Origin: Asterias amurensis
Lineage: Eukaryota > Echinodermata > Asteroidea > Forcipulatida > Asteriidae
Direction: 5' to 3'
NCBI RefSeq assembly: GCF_032118995.1
Contig: NC_092651.1
Span: 12,611,285 to 12,675,284 of the forward strand
DNA: 64,000 nucleotides
Shown here: positions 33,201 to 46,600 of the stretch, in pieces
Numbering within the stretch: position 1 is the first letter of the stretch
How the letters are laid out: each line of letters starts with the position of its first letter
Made by a program: the position numbers and the translations under genes
The notes under the pieces: model-generated
What the model saw: the letters and a program-made list of their open reading frames with translations, nothing else
Databases searched by the model: none
What the model was told of the DNA's origin: nothing

Positions 33201-33829
33201 AGTTGTGGCAAATATACCACTTTTTAATCCTCCGAATTTTGAATATAAGGAGCGTTTTATGTGGTAGGGATTTTAATTCATGCGGTGATATTATTTGCTC
33301 CGGGTTTTCAGCGATATCTTAAAATGTACTTTGAAATGAAGTTTCCATTTGTTGGTTTTATTGTTTGTTATACTGGATACTTTGCCTTGAATGCAGGTAG
33401 ATGAGTACAAATGGTTTCAGAAAGGAGGAAGAGTAAAGCAAAAAAACACATCAAATTCATTCAAATATTATTTTAAAATGAGAAATGCAATTTGTTTTGT
33501 TTGTGATCCAAATTCATGTCCGTGATAATTCAATTTGAGGATCACACATTACAGGAAAATATCATGTACATGTATATAAATAAACTATGTTTCGTATGTT
33601 GTATCACTGTTCGTGCTATTTCACGTCATTGTTTTGTTTGTGATTTGAGTATTCGATTAATAATAATATTAGTAATAATAATATGAACACTTATAGCGCG
33701 CCGGTATCCGGTATTTGGGGTTTGGTTTACATTAACAGTGTATTCGTGATAAATAGACCCCACAAACTTTCTTGTTGAAATGAGGAGTTTGCTTGGGTGA
33801 TTTTATTGTTCGTTCTGGTGTGTCAAAAG
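33201..33829. other. Intergenic region, unassigned
   Basis: AT-rich, with a TAATAATAATATTAG run and GAACACTTATAGCGCG near 33660-33700 that resembles an inverted LINE 3' end. No gene seen. Confidence 0.4.
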
Positions 33830-34433
33830 GTTCATTGGCATAAACCAGACCCCCCTTTTTTTTTTGGGGGGGGGGGGAACTTTGGCTAAGACGTAATTGG
33901 GTGGTGGGAGGGGGGGGGGGCTATTTTTGTATCTATAACCATTCATTGGTTCTTTTTAAAATCGAATTGGGAGCCTAGGGGCCAAGGGTTCTGAGTGTGC
34001 TATGATACCGCCCCCCTCTGTACGGGTAAGCCGCTTGTCATGGTGACTAGTTGGGTTGGTAGGCCGGATGGGGGTCTTCATTTAGGTGACATTGTATCTT
34101 CAATCAAAGACACGAGTAATGGCTCTTAAAATGATTTCATTCACATTTTAATAAACTTGGGATAAGGGTTAGGATAGGGGGAAGTGTTTATGCTAATAAC
34201 TATTTTGAGTAATAACCGACAGTGTCCAGTGCCTTTACAGCCCTTGACTGGAACTGGAGAGCAGTTAGGATTCCATGAAGGTGAAGGTTCATAACTTTGG
34301 TTTCGTTTCGGAAATCGAAATGTTTATTACACATATGTTAAAACACATTATTATTGCTTTTTGAATGATCGCACAGACTGATCGTACATGACCTTGCACT
34401 ATAAGTTGCCAAACAGTGGTATACACCGTGCTG

Positions 34434-34594
34434 CCAATCAGTCACAACAAACCACACTGTAGCGAGGTGAGTGATAGTGAATCATAAGGAGTACTGGACA
34501 GACACTGAGCTGCTGCTATATACAAGGAGTTGTCAAAAATAAAATACAGTGTACTGTGGATACTTCGTGATCAGTGAGAGTTTGAAAAGTCACC
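34434..34594 (+). promoter_or_regulatory. Gene B upstream region with conserved CCAAT box
   Basis: CCAAT at 34434-34438 in the context GTGCTGCCAATCAGT, conserved at 53358-53362 upstream of gene C. A TGCTATATACAAGG segment about 85 bp before the ATG could be a weak TATA-like element but is not conserved in gene C. The transcription start is unknown. Confidence 0.4.
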
Positions 34595-34673
34595 ATGACG
34601 TCATATATATTTCTGGCGGTCGTGATTACGGTGTACCTTGTGATGAAGCCTATACCAGCCACCACATTTACCA
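34595..34673 (+). CDS. Gene B exon 1 (signal peptide)
   Basis: The ATG context is CACCATGACG. 26 codons with hydrophobic core IFLAVVITVYLVM, then donor ACCA|GTAAGT, phase 1. Paralogous to gene C exon 1 (53496-53574), also 79 bp. The initiator ATG sits inside a TGACGTCA palindrome. Confidence 0.85.
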
Positions 34674-37600
34674 GTAAGTACAATCATTATTTTTAGAACA
34701 TTAAACCCGTTTGTTTAATACTGTACCAACTGTTTTTATTTATATCTTTACTCAAATTATTTGTTGGCTATTTCTGAATGTATAGCATCGAGTCATACCC
34801 CAACCCATGGTGGAGCAGTATCAATATTTGCAACACGTATAATTGTAATAGCTTCTTGTAGATTCTGGTCAGAATTGACCCGGTTCCGGTTCCCACACGG
34901 GGTTTGACCCACATCTGGGTCAGTGATACGGAATCGTATGTCAAAATCTATACTATCTTTACTCACATTTACTTGTATTTCTGAATGTAGCTATATAGCA
35001 TCGAGTCATACCCCAACCCATGGTGGAGCAGTATCAATATGTGCAATATCTATAATTGTATTAACCTTTTAAATATTCTGGTCAGAATTGACCCAGTACC
35101 GGCTCCCACACGGGGTCTGACCCACATCTGGGTCAGTGATACGGAATCATGTGTCAACATCGCCATGAGATGGGTTAAACGTACGCAGAATTACAAAAAA
35201 AAAACATTTTGTCAAATAGTTAATTCTAACCCGGGAGAACTGGAGGCGTCGTTATTAACCCTCGTTCATCGACAAGCTTTTAAGCATATCTGAAATTGTC
35301 TAGACTCCTATTATATATACAAAGACATCCAAATGCACCAACTTAGCATTACATAATGCAAACAAGGAATTTGCGACCAAGGTATTTAAAATAGCAAAAC
35401 GGTTAACTCTTAAAGGCAGTGGACACTATTGTTAATTACTCAAAATAATTATTAGCATAAAAACGTACTTGGTAACGAGTAATGAGGAGTGGTTGATAGT
35501 ATAAAACATTGTGAGAAACTGCTCCCTCTGAAGTGACGTAGTTTTCGAGAAAGATGTAATTTTCCACGAATTTGATTTTGAGACCTCAGAATTAAATTTT
35601 GAGGTCTCGAAATCGAGCATCTGAAAGCACACAACTTCGTTTGACAAGGGTGTGTCTTCTTCGCAACTTCGACGAACAATTGAGCTCAATTTTTCACAGG
35701 TTTGTTATTTTCTGCATATGTTGAGATACAGCAAGTGAGAAGACTGGTCTTTGACAATTACCAATAGTGTCCAGTGTCTTTAAGATCCATCTAGGGGAAT
35801 TTGAAGGGAAAGTACCTTTTGGTTTTTGGATCCGTTTGATTGTTTCCACAGATTAACGCTGAAAATCCAGAGCAATTAATGTCAAAGCATGAATAATAAT
35901 CCTTGGAATACACAATCTGAGACATACTGTCAGTAACGCTTCTTTATATATAAATCTATGGGGGATAAAGACTTATATTTTTCCATTGTCACATTACTTG
36001 ACAGTGAAATGATTCCCAAAATGCTGTCATTTATGGAAAAGGATTCTCTACTTCTGAAGTGCGTTTTCATTGTCCTTAACAAGCCATTATACACTTTCGG
36101 AATAGAAAAAAAATAGAAAAAAGTTCACAGATTTACAAATAACTTACAGGGCTTACAGAAGGTAGTGGTGAATGACTTCTCTTGAAATATAATTTTATGA
36201 AATGCGTTACTTTTTGAGAAAACATTAAAACAATCAATTCTCGATAGCGAGAATTACGGATTTACTGTAAACACATGTCATGACACGGCGAAACTAGCCC
36301 TGGCGGCCTTACACTATCGTGTTGTACTACAGTGACGTCCTGGACATCAGGGTACATTTCTGGGGCGGAAAATTTTCACAGCTTCATAACTCAAATCTTA
36401 CCTGCAACAAGCCACAAATTTCAACAGATTCACATTCTATGGCGGCATACATATTTCTGCGGTGGGTTTTGGTCCTCATATATTCCTCACAAATCCGTCA
36501 CTTTCGTGAAATAATGCAGCTCCAACGTTAAATAATTCCTGTTTCGATCGTTTTCTCACAGTGTTGTCTGTTGTCGTGCGTACGCCTATACATTCGCGTG
36601 CAAGACGCATGATGCAAGCTTAGATGCATGAGTTCTCGGTCACCGTATCTTGACTACACAGCTTTAATACGCAACACAATTCAAAATGTGCGCGTCGTGC
36701 GTGCCTCTTGCGTACACACGGCAGACTTTGAGAGGAGTACGAACAAAAATGGAATTTCCTTAACGTTGGGAGCTGCATTATTTCATGAAAATGACGGATT
36801 TGTGAAAAATAACTTACGATCAAAACCCACCGCAGAAAAACATATGCTGCCATGGATTGTGAATCTGTTGAAATTGGTGCTTTCTTGCAGGTAAGATTTA
36901 AGTTATGAAGCTGTGAAATTTTTCCGCCCCAGAAACGGGCCTCAATAGTTAGGACTCAGTTCCTGTGTACAGAGAAAGAGTCCTATGTAGGGCTACGGCG
37001 AAACGTGCGGAGACAAGGGTGGGTTTCCCCGTTATTTTCTCCCGACTCCGATGACCGATTGAGCCTAAATTTTCACAGGTTGGTTAATTTATATATATAA
37101 ATTGTGATACACGAAGTGTGGGCCTTTGGAAAATACTGTTTACCAAAAGTGTCCAATGGCTTTAACTGTTAGAGTAATTAACAAACGTACACCTTCCATT
37201 TAAAGGGGGCTCTGTTTTTTTCAAAAGACTCATAGTTTTTGGCTCCGCACTCGATTATAGGTTTTTTACATTAGAACCATGCGGTAAAACAAAGACATAA
37301 TAACACGCCAAACATTTCCAAGTGAAGTGACTGTATGAGTCTTTTTTACTTTTAATCCGAAGTGAATTCCCAGCCCCCTTCTGATGTTGTAAACCCCTGC
37401 CCTAGCCCGCCTAAGCTTGAATGTGGTGAAACAAACTTGATCAGTTTGCCAGAATCATCTTCAAGTGGCTGACCATGCTCCCTGTATTCAATTATCATAA
37501 AGATGACGACTCGCACGAAGTTCAACAGAACTCCCAGCCCCTTGCTACTGTTGTAAACCCCTGCCCTAGCCCGCCTAGGCTTGAGAACGGTGCCTCCTCC

Positions 37601-40600
37601 CTCGACGAGACTCGGGGCAATATCTTCTATCGCTGTAATCCTGGTTACATAATGTATGCGCCTCGTGGAAACACACAACGATGCGTGGACGGACAGTGGG
37701 TTGGATCTGTTCCAGTGTGCTCAGGTAAGAAAAGCATTGCTTCTAGGTAGGAATTCAGTTTTCATTAGAAACATGCCATACAACCGATCTATAGGTAAAA
37801 ACAACTAACTAATATTAATGTTTTGTCTTGAATTAAAGGGAAGGTACACGTTTAGTAATTACTCAAAACAAATATTAACTTAAAACTGACTTGGTAACGA
37901 GCAATGGAGAGCTGTTGATAATATAAAACATTGTGGGAAACGACTTCCTCTGAAGTAACGTAGTTTTTGAGAAAGAGGTAATTTCTCACTAAAATAATTA
38001 AAAAAACTTCTAGCTAGAAGCCTTTTATTCTTATCTGAAAGCACACAAATTCGTCCAACAAGGGTATTTTTTCTTTCATCATTTTCTCGCAACTTCGATG
38101 ACCAATTGAGTCAAAATTTTCACAGGTTTGTTATTTTATGGTTATGATGGGATACACCAAGTGAAAAGACTGGTCTTTGACAATCACCAAATGTGTACCC
38201 TCCCTTTAACTCATCAGATTCGTTTTTATTGCGAGATCGAAGTTAAAGCAATGATTGTTGGGCTTTTCAATGTATTAATAAACAGGGGCTCCAGACTCAA
38301 ATAATTTTGTTGTGGTTCACTCTCTTTTTTTTTTAAGATGGAGTCCTTTTGAAGACAGGAAAAAAATTAAAAGTCGCTGTTAAAGCAATGATTTTGGGGC
38401 TTTTCAATGTATTAATAAAGAGGGGGGGGGGGGTCCAAACTCAAATAGTTTTGTTGTGGTTCACTCACTTTTTTTTTTAAAGATGGAGTCCTTTTGAAAA
38501 CGGGAAAAAAATTAAAAGTCGCTGTTGGTTGGGTTTATCCCTGTATGCTCAGGTGTGATTGATCTTACTTTTTGATCGTTCACATCTTGTAGTTTTCAAT
38601 GAACAAAACATACAAGTAACATGAGAAATTTTTTCAAAAAACAGTTGACATAATCTTCTTAAACCAACGAGGTGGAAGGTTTTATAAAACGTTCATTTAT
38701 TTGGCTCGTTGTGGTTGCGACAATGTATCGAAAGAAGCAATGGAAATTTGAGAACAAATTTATAAGTAAACAATACATCGGCTTTACTAATTTCAAATCC
38801 TATTTGAAAATTATATTTTATGGTCGTTGTACAAGCGGTCCTTACATCTAAAAGTGAACTGTCCAGATTTGTGTTGCTTTGGAAAATACACATGTGACGC
38901 GACTTTTACATTGCAACTGCCTAGAATATACAAACAGCAGAATAACAATCACATATCACTAATATGCGTCAGCTTTGGTGAGTCAATCTGAAAAGGCCTC
39001 TCAAAACTTCTATATTTTTTTATTGTCATTCACTTGTTTTTATACAAACAGCTAAAGGTTGCGCAGAAAGGTCTGTGGTGGAGTCTTCCAGCATGTCACG
39101 TCGAAACAGAGGTACCGTCTTGAAGGTCGACTGCTGGAGCGGATTTGAGCTCGAGGGACCCGCGTTCATTTACTGTGATGGAACCCGCTGGAGGAATGAA
39201 CCCCGGTGCGTCCTACAGAAATCGGCACATAGTTGCCCGGAACCTCCAATAATCCCTAATGCAAGAATGGCGATAACGCAAGGTGGACGAGGTGTTTCAT
39301 ATACATGTGACTCTGGCTTCACCCCAAAGCTTGGGTCCAGGACTTTACAATGCAACTCTGATGGCCAATGGAATGGCGATGCAGCTGTGTGTGCTCGTAA
39401 GTTGTATTTGTACCTTTTATATCAAATAACACAAATAAAAAAGTCCTTCATTATAGGTCAACCTCATTTTAATCTAATCTTTTTGAAATCCAATTCCAAT
39501 TCGTAACACTTATGTTGATATTTATTCTCTGTATTGTTTGGAACCAGGTGTTGGATGCCGAACTCCTAGTGTAAACGCCGTCACTAATGGTGTGATTGTC
39601 GTTAAACAGTCGATGGTGTTAATAATGACGTGTAATCCTGGGTACGACTTGTCAGGTTCTTCAGCTCTGTTTTGCGATGGACAGAGATGGAACGGGAGTC
39701 TGCCGACTTGCCAGCCACAGCGGCCACAGCAACGGGACGATGGCTATCCCTCCAGGGTTGAAGATGGTACTCGCTGCGGAAGCACTCCATCCGTTCCAAA
39801 CGCTAGACCACAGTATGAAGTAGAGCATGATGTTCTAGGGAGGTCCTTCTACACTGTGAGTTACATCTGTAACCTTGGGTACACCATACAACCCGCCAAC
39901 TACGCCGTGTACTGCTCAGCAGGAAACGTCGTCGGGACCCTTCCCCATTGTTACGGTAATTATTATATAAAAATAAGAGTTTGTTTCGTTCAAAGCATTA
40001 CAACACACTAAACAAAAATTATTGGAAATGGTTGCATTCGTGGGTCTACAATCTATAGCTATTAAAGACTCGTACTGAATGGTGTTACACTGCAAATTTG
40101 TTGGTCAAAAAATGTGTTGGGTAAATGCATTACTAATTTGTTGGTCACAAATAATGGACGTTGGTTAAACAAAACCGTTGCCCAACACGCTTGGGCAAGG
40201 TTGACCAAATTATTGGTTAACTGATTGGTCCAATGTGTATATTATTGTAGTTGGGCAAGATTTGCCCGAGAAGTTGGTCAAAATATCACAGTTACCAATG
40301 GTGTTGTGCACAAAGCTTTCTGGTTGTTGGGCAAAGTTCCCGGTGCGCATTTTATTATTGCAAGTACAATGTTCGTACTGTATATGTAGCAGTATAGTAG
40401 GCCATACACATACACACACAAGCAACATCATGGCGGCTAGCTGTCAAAAATACTCTTCGAGATTGGGGAATGGAGTGCTTCTCTGAAACATTATAGGTAA
40501 GATGCTAACAACCAATATTTAAAGGTATACCCATAGAATACACTGATTCATGTGTAGGGACACAGTTTAGTTTTCAGAAGTAAAGTAGGACGGAGCCCAC

Positions 40601-43600
40601 CGTGCATAAATTGAGGTTTACTCCCGTGTAGTGGGGGAATGGCTGCACAGTCCGTTGTCGTTAAACGATCGAAAGACAAGGGTTAGATTGAATCCGTTGT
40701 GTTCCAGACTTTTTGATCGGGCTTAGTTATCTTGTCAAAATTATATAAAGCCAATATAATTTGGAAATTATAATTTAAAAAAAGAGAAAAAAATAAAACA
40801 GTGAACACTGTTGATTGCTGACTCTTTTACCAGGTTACTTCTGCCATTTATTTACCTAATCAGATCGAAAAATACTACGCTGCCCAGCTTCCAGCAGATA
40901 CAACAAAGCAGAAGTTGAAGCAGAAGTGAAGAGAAATGGCTGGCTGAAAACATTATATACTGCACATATCAGATGAATCCAGAGTGGAAAGAGTACCGCA
41001 AATTAGATGCCCTTGCCGAATTGAAGTTTTTGTTGCATCATTTTACGTTTAAAAAAAAGGGCACTCATCTTTTTCTTTGAAAAAAATCCGGACGATCAAC
41101 GTATTTTCTATTTTTTTGGCCTAACCAACAATTGAATAAAGGAGTAACCAACAAAAATACTCAATCATTGCTACTTTTGTTGGGTAACAACCTTTGCCCA
41201 ACACGGTTGCCCAACGTTGGTTCAAATATCAACTGACTACATTATCGGGTAACATTTTAACCAACATAAAGGTAAACAAACTTGCCCAACTATCAGTCAA
41301 AAAATATTACCCAACTTTTGGGTAAAATGATTTGACCAACTTGTTTTGTCAAACTGTTTGCCCAACTACTGGATAAACGTTATTGCCCAACCACGGTTGG
41401 TTAAATTATGCCCAATTATGTAGCCAGTTGATATTTGAACCAACGTTGAGCAAACAAGTTGGGCAATTTTTGACCAACGAGATTTGCAATGTACTTGAAT
41501 GTGTACCGAGCCAAAGTTACATGAATTATGATATCGCGTACTAATAGATTATTGATGATTATTTAGAAGACAACTAAAGTCAAACCTTTAATGAACTTTA
41601 AAAGGGAAATCACACGCAAATAACATTCTGGTTAGTATTAAAGTATTTACATTTGTTGGTATTTTTATTTTCAGCTCAGTGTGGACATGGAAATGGAAGT
41701 TGCCAACACGTGTGTACCAATACCAACCAGGGTGCTGTTTGCTCGTGCAGAGATGGCTACAAGTTGGCAGATAATGGGAAAAGATGCGTAGGTAAAGTTT
41801 GGAAAAGTTAGATACATTTAAGAAAAGTTGCACCTTAAAGACACTGGACACTATTGGTAATTGTCAAAGACTAGTCTTCTCCCTGTAGAAATTTAAACTC
41901 AATTGGTCGCCGAAGTTGCGAGATAATAATGGATTGAAAAAACACAACTTTGTAATAGAGGATGTTGTGTGCTTTCAGATGCTTGATTTCGAGACCTCAA
42001 AATCTAATTCTGAGGTCTCGAAATCAAATTAAAATAATTATTTTAGTGGAAAATTACTTCTTTCTCGAAAACTACGTTAGAGGGAGCCGTTTCTCACAAT
42101 GATTTATAATATCAACAGCTCTCCATTGCTTGTTAACAAGTAGTTTTTTATGCTAACAATTATTTTGAGTAATTAACAATAGTGTCTACTGCCTTTAAGT
42201 CGTGTAGTACAATTACAACTACTGTTGAACTTCTCTTGTAGATATTGATGAATGTGCCCCCAATAGAGGGCGTGGTGCATGTGCGCATCGGTGTGTCAAT
42301 CACAATGGGGGATTTAAATGCTACTGTAACCATGGACATACCTTAGCGGCCGATGGATTTTCTTGTACAGGTAAGTTAGCAAATCATTAACTGCACATCA
42401 TTAATGTTGTCTCATACTGTTACAATATTGATTGTTTTCCTACAGTTTACAGTAAAATGTTCAATTCCGAATGTCAGTAGTATCAGATAAAATGCATAAC
42501 ATTGGTATTGAAGATCAATCGTATCGTTAACATTCATGCTTTTCCAGCATTTGATAACATAATCTTATTTTGGTTACATGAAGGTCACTTTTTACAAAGA
42601 GAACAAACCACCAAAGCCTCTATCTATTATACGAATCCACGAACAAGAGAAGGTGACATAATGTGATACTATTTTATTTTGGTCATTCTTTCCATGAAGA
42701 AATTCCGAAATTTTGTAGCTGTGGTACACACGGACATTGCGTCGAAGCACGCGGTACAATCGCAGCATTCTGCCGGTGTAATGACGGTTATCAACGAAGC
42801 ACCGATCGTCTCAGTTGTGAGAGAGGTAAATTTGTTATAACATTTCATGTAACTCTCATTGTGCACTTTAGAAAGTTTATTCAAATAATGAAAGAGACAT
42901 CACTGGTTTTTCAAATCGTACAGTCAATCTTTGTCCCCTCAATATAATGAACTGTTATATGAATTTATAAATAAGATTGCCTAGTAGGTAAAACACTGCT
43001 CTAGAATTGCAAAGGTCATGGGTTCTAATCCCGACCGAGGTAATATGCATATATGCTCGGAAGAGTAGCCTATACATTGGCAACAAACATCAGTGTATTA
43101 TGGGTAACACCAAAACAATAAGATGTTTGTGTGTTTTAGGAAATACTATGCAACGGTTTGAGTAATTGCTAAATGGGAATTTTGCGTCTCGTTTATTGTG
43201 TGTATTGTTGTCTCGTACTTAGTTCCCCAAACTCAATGTAGCTGTGGCACTGGATCTATATCATGTCGGGAAGAAAATGGAGAGAGAATCTGTACCTGCA
43301 GGACAGGCTATCAGCAAAGTGGTAATGGATGTGTTGGTAAGTTTAGAAGGGGAGTTCTAATACAAACTCAAAGGCACTGGACACTAGTATTGGTAATTAC
43401 TCAAAATAATTGTTAGCCTAAAAACCTTACTTGGGAGCAATGGAGAGCTGCTGATAGTAAAATACATTGTGAGAAACGGCTCCCTCTAAAGTAACACAGT
43501 TTTTAAGAAAAAGGTTATTTCTTGAGCACTCAAATAATTAAAGACTTCAGTTAAAGCCTTTTATTAGGATTCGAAAGCACTCAAATTTGTGCAACGAGGG

Positions 43601-46600
43601 TGTTTTTTCTTCTATATTCTCTTGAAACTTCCTTGACCAAGCGAGCCCAAATTTTAACAGATTTTTTATTTTAAATGTTGGGGTACACAAAAGTGAAAAT
43701 ACTGGTCTTTGACAAAATACAAAGGTGTCCAGTGCCTTCCACAAATACTACACTAATTTATGTTTTGCTTGTTGGCTTTATCTCACTTTTTCCCAATATA
43801 AATGTTTTCTTGTTTATGGTCAATCTATTAATTTGTAGATATTGACGAGTGTCAAGAAAATGACGGTCTAGCGGACTGCCAGAAGGCTTGTGAGAACACC
43901 ATGGGCTCCTACTGGTGCTACTGCCCGGGACCATGGCAATACCTGTCCGAAGACTTAAGGACTTGTCGAGGTTAGCTGAACTAGTTTGTTTACAGAGACC
44001 CTCATCTCACTGCAAGTGAGTCATGCTTCCTGTACAAAATATATGCACTTGGCAATCCTTAATACTTACTTCTCCTTAAACTGCTACTTGAGCGGAATGT
44101 TTTTTAAAGGAAATGCTATTTTACATTTGTTCACCATTTTAATGTAATTTTTATATGTGTACACTTCTGAATTGTTCGTTATAATTGATTAAAAAATCAG
44201 GCCCCAACCTCAAGGTTTTGAAAAACTAAAAACAAAATGACAACGCTTTGACGGCATGTCTTAGAGTTACCAACGGTTAAACCTTGATGACCCCAGGTCC
44301 AATTTCTTGTTGGTTCAGGTTGCATTCACCGCATATGATTGTTTCATTCGGAAATAACTCTGATGGAGAATAATTTTTTTTCCTGCAGTTCAGCTCTTTC
44401 TTTAGTCCTGGTTTTGTTAAGCTTTAGATTATGATTCACAGTTAAACAAGGGGACCACTGAGACTGAAATTGCATTAAAATCACAGGTTCATGCCATTGG
44501 TATGGTGTAGGAAAGCTTGAGCAGGCTGCTTTGCAATACAAACACCTCAAGCATTGTCCTACCAAATAAAAATTGATTTGATGAAACTCAGTCACCATCC
44601 AACAGTTAACAAGTTCAGGCAGACTAAAATAGGAATGTTGATTCACAGTATTGGTGTGTATTGAATTATATGGTGTATGTGGTTTGGGTTTGGAATAGGG
44701 AGGTTTTGCTATCTTTCAAAATAAAAAGTTCAATAATTTATTTGTCCATTAAAAATAAAATAAAATAAACAAATTACATGTCAAAACATTGATACATAAT
44801 ATGTTGATTTATAAGTGTCATTTTCTTTAAATTGTCATGTAATTTCTGTTGATAACAGAACGTCCATGTTCCTGTGGTACTGGATCAACTGGCTGTTCTC
44901 AGCCCAACGGGAGGAAGATCTGTACATGCGCTGAAGGATATAAACGCAGTCAAACAGGAGACAGTTGTGTAGGTGTGTACTTATATTATGACAATTGTTT
45001 TGTTTCAATATCAAATATATTAGGCGGTTGTGTCCCTTAGAAATCCAAAAGACTAGTTGTTTGAAACAGAGGCAATACAAGAAATGGTCTCAACAGTTCT
45101 AAATTCAAATACAGAGAATTCAACGACATCATGAACGAATAAATAAATCCAGACATGTTTCCATTAAGTGTGACGTTCTCGCCTGACTTGAGAAATCCTG
45201 GTTTTGATTTGCTTTAAAAAAGTCATCCCAAAACGACCATTTGCAACTGATATTGTTCAATGTCTTGATTTAAATTGTTGATTTCTGTTTGTTTGTTGAT
45301 TTTGTTTTGTATTTGTCAGGCATTTCAAAATGAGCCTTTCTGCTTCTGTAAAATGCCCCCATATTGGTTTGCTCTGTATTCATTACATCTATAAAAAAAA
45401 AATCATCCGATTTTCATTAATTATTTCCTTGTTCTGTTCTTGTCTGTCTTTGACTTAAATAATTGTATATAATTTGTTCAATGTTGTCCTCTTTAACCAA
45501 CATGGAAATAAATGTTGATTGAATTTTATTGAATTTAATTGACTTTGTTTTCTATTGACAGATCGTAATGAATGTGAGGAGGCAACACCTTGTGAGGGAT
45601 CGTGCGTTAATACTGAAGGCTCCTATCGATGTAGCTGTCCACAGTCTGGGTACCGACTCGCACAGGATGGACACAGTTGTGAAGGTTGGTGTTTAACTGA
45701 ACAGTGTGTATTCCGTTAACCTGACTACATTATTGTAAGCATGCATCATGACTAAAATGAATTGAGGTCTTTCACGGGGGCACACCGTTTACGCAATTTA
45801 ATGGTGAAGAACCATAACTAATGTTTTTATAGATGGTTGGTGTAAACAAAATCATCAAAATGTCACGTAATAAGCGGAAAATGATTAAAAAAACAAAAGC
45901 GGTAAAAGGCCAGCGTATACGTGTTTCCAGCCGTTGCAACTTTAAAATCTTCGTGACACTGTCGCACAATGTTGTAAGTAGACTGGTGCTTTGTTTATAG
46001 CAACGTTTTTACCATGACGCAGCATAAGGATCCAGTCTGTTTATCCATGTATTATAAACATCAAATAGCATAAATATACGGATGAGGCAAATCCTATTTT
46101 TAACAATATCATGTTTATTATTATGATACACATTTGCGTTGTTCTGCATATGTTTAACTTTTTATGTTTTTTTTTTGTGGTACACCATTAAGGCGTATAT
46201 GTGCCATTGTCACGTCAATGTATATACAAATTAATGAGTACTCATTGATGGTTGAAAAACAAGAAACATGAAACAATGTTGCCATGAAGGTGCAAAAGGT
46301 GATGTAAAATCTAGTATTTATTTGCCCTTTGAAGTTGGTTAATCGTCAGAGAACGAGATGCAACGAGTTAAACTAAATTTTGAAATGTTTGTCTCTATTA
46401 AGATGTCGACGAATGCCAGAATGACAGGTTAAATCAATGTAAACACGAGTGCGTGAATACGCCTGGTAGCTACCGGTGTGAGTGCCCAGCAGGACACATC
46501 CTAATGCCTGATGGGATATCATGTGTGGGTAAGTGCGCCCTCTTGCAAATATCCAATGCAGGCATAAGAATTTCCCGTTGTTCTGTGGTTTTCCGCTTTT

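Larger units (their letters stand above)
33830..35160 (+). repeat. Segmental duplication block 1, donor copy
   Basis: Matches 52771-54210: both start TTCATTGGCATAA and run through homopolymer tracts, the upstream region, exon 1 and part of intron 1. Similarity is lower than for blocks 2 and 3 and has larger indels, suggesting an older event or faster divergence. A family-1 MITE fragment (34187-34240, copied at 53126-53180) is shared. Within this copy, about 34770-34945 is tandemly repeated at 34980-35155. Confidence 0.88.

Noticed and set aside
32969..33220. 83-codon minus-strand frame with a 16-residue repeat
   Set aside because: It is a translation of the 48-bp tandem repeat, whose length happens to be divisible by three.
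31167..37503. SVEP1 and gene B as one continuous gene with a CCP tail
   Set aside because: SVEP1 has an in-frame stop in both possible endings, candidate polyadenylation signals follow, and gene B has its own signal-peptide exon with a duplicated promoter region. Transcripts could still overturn this.
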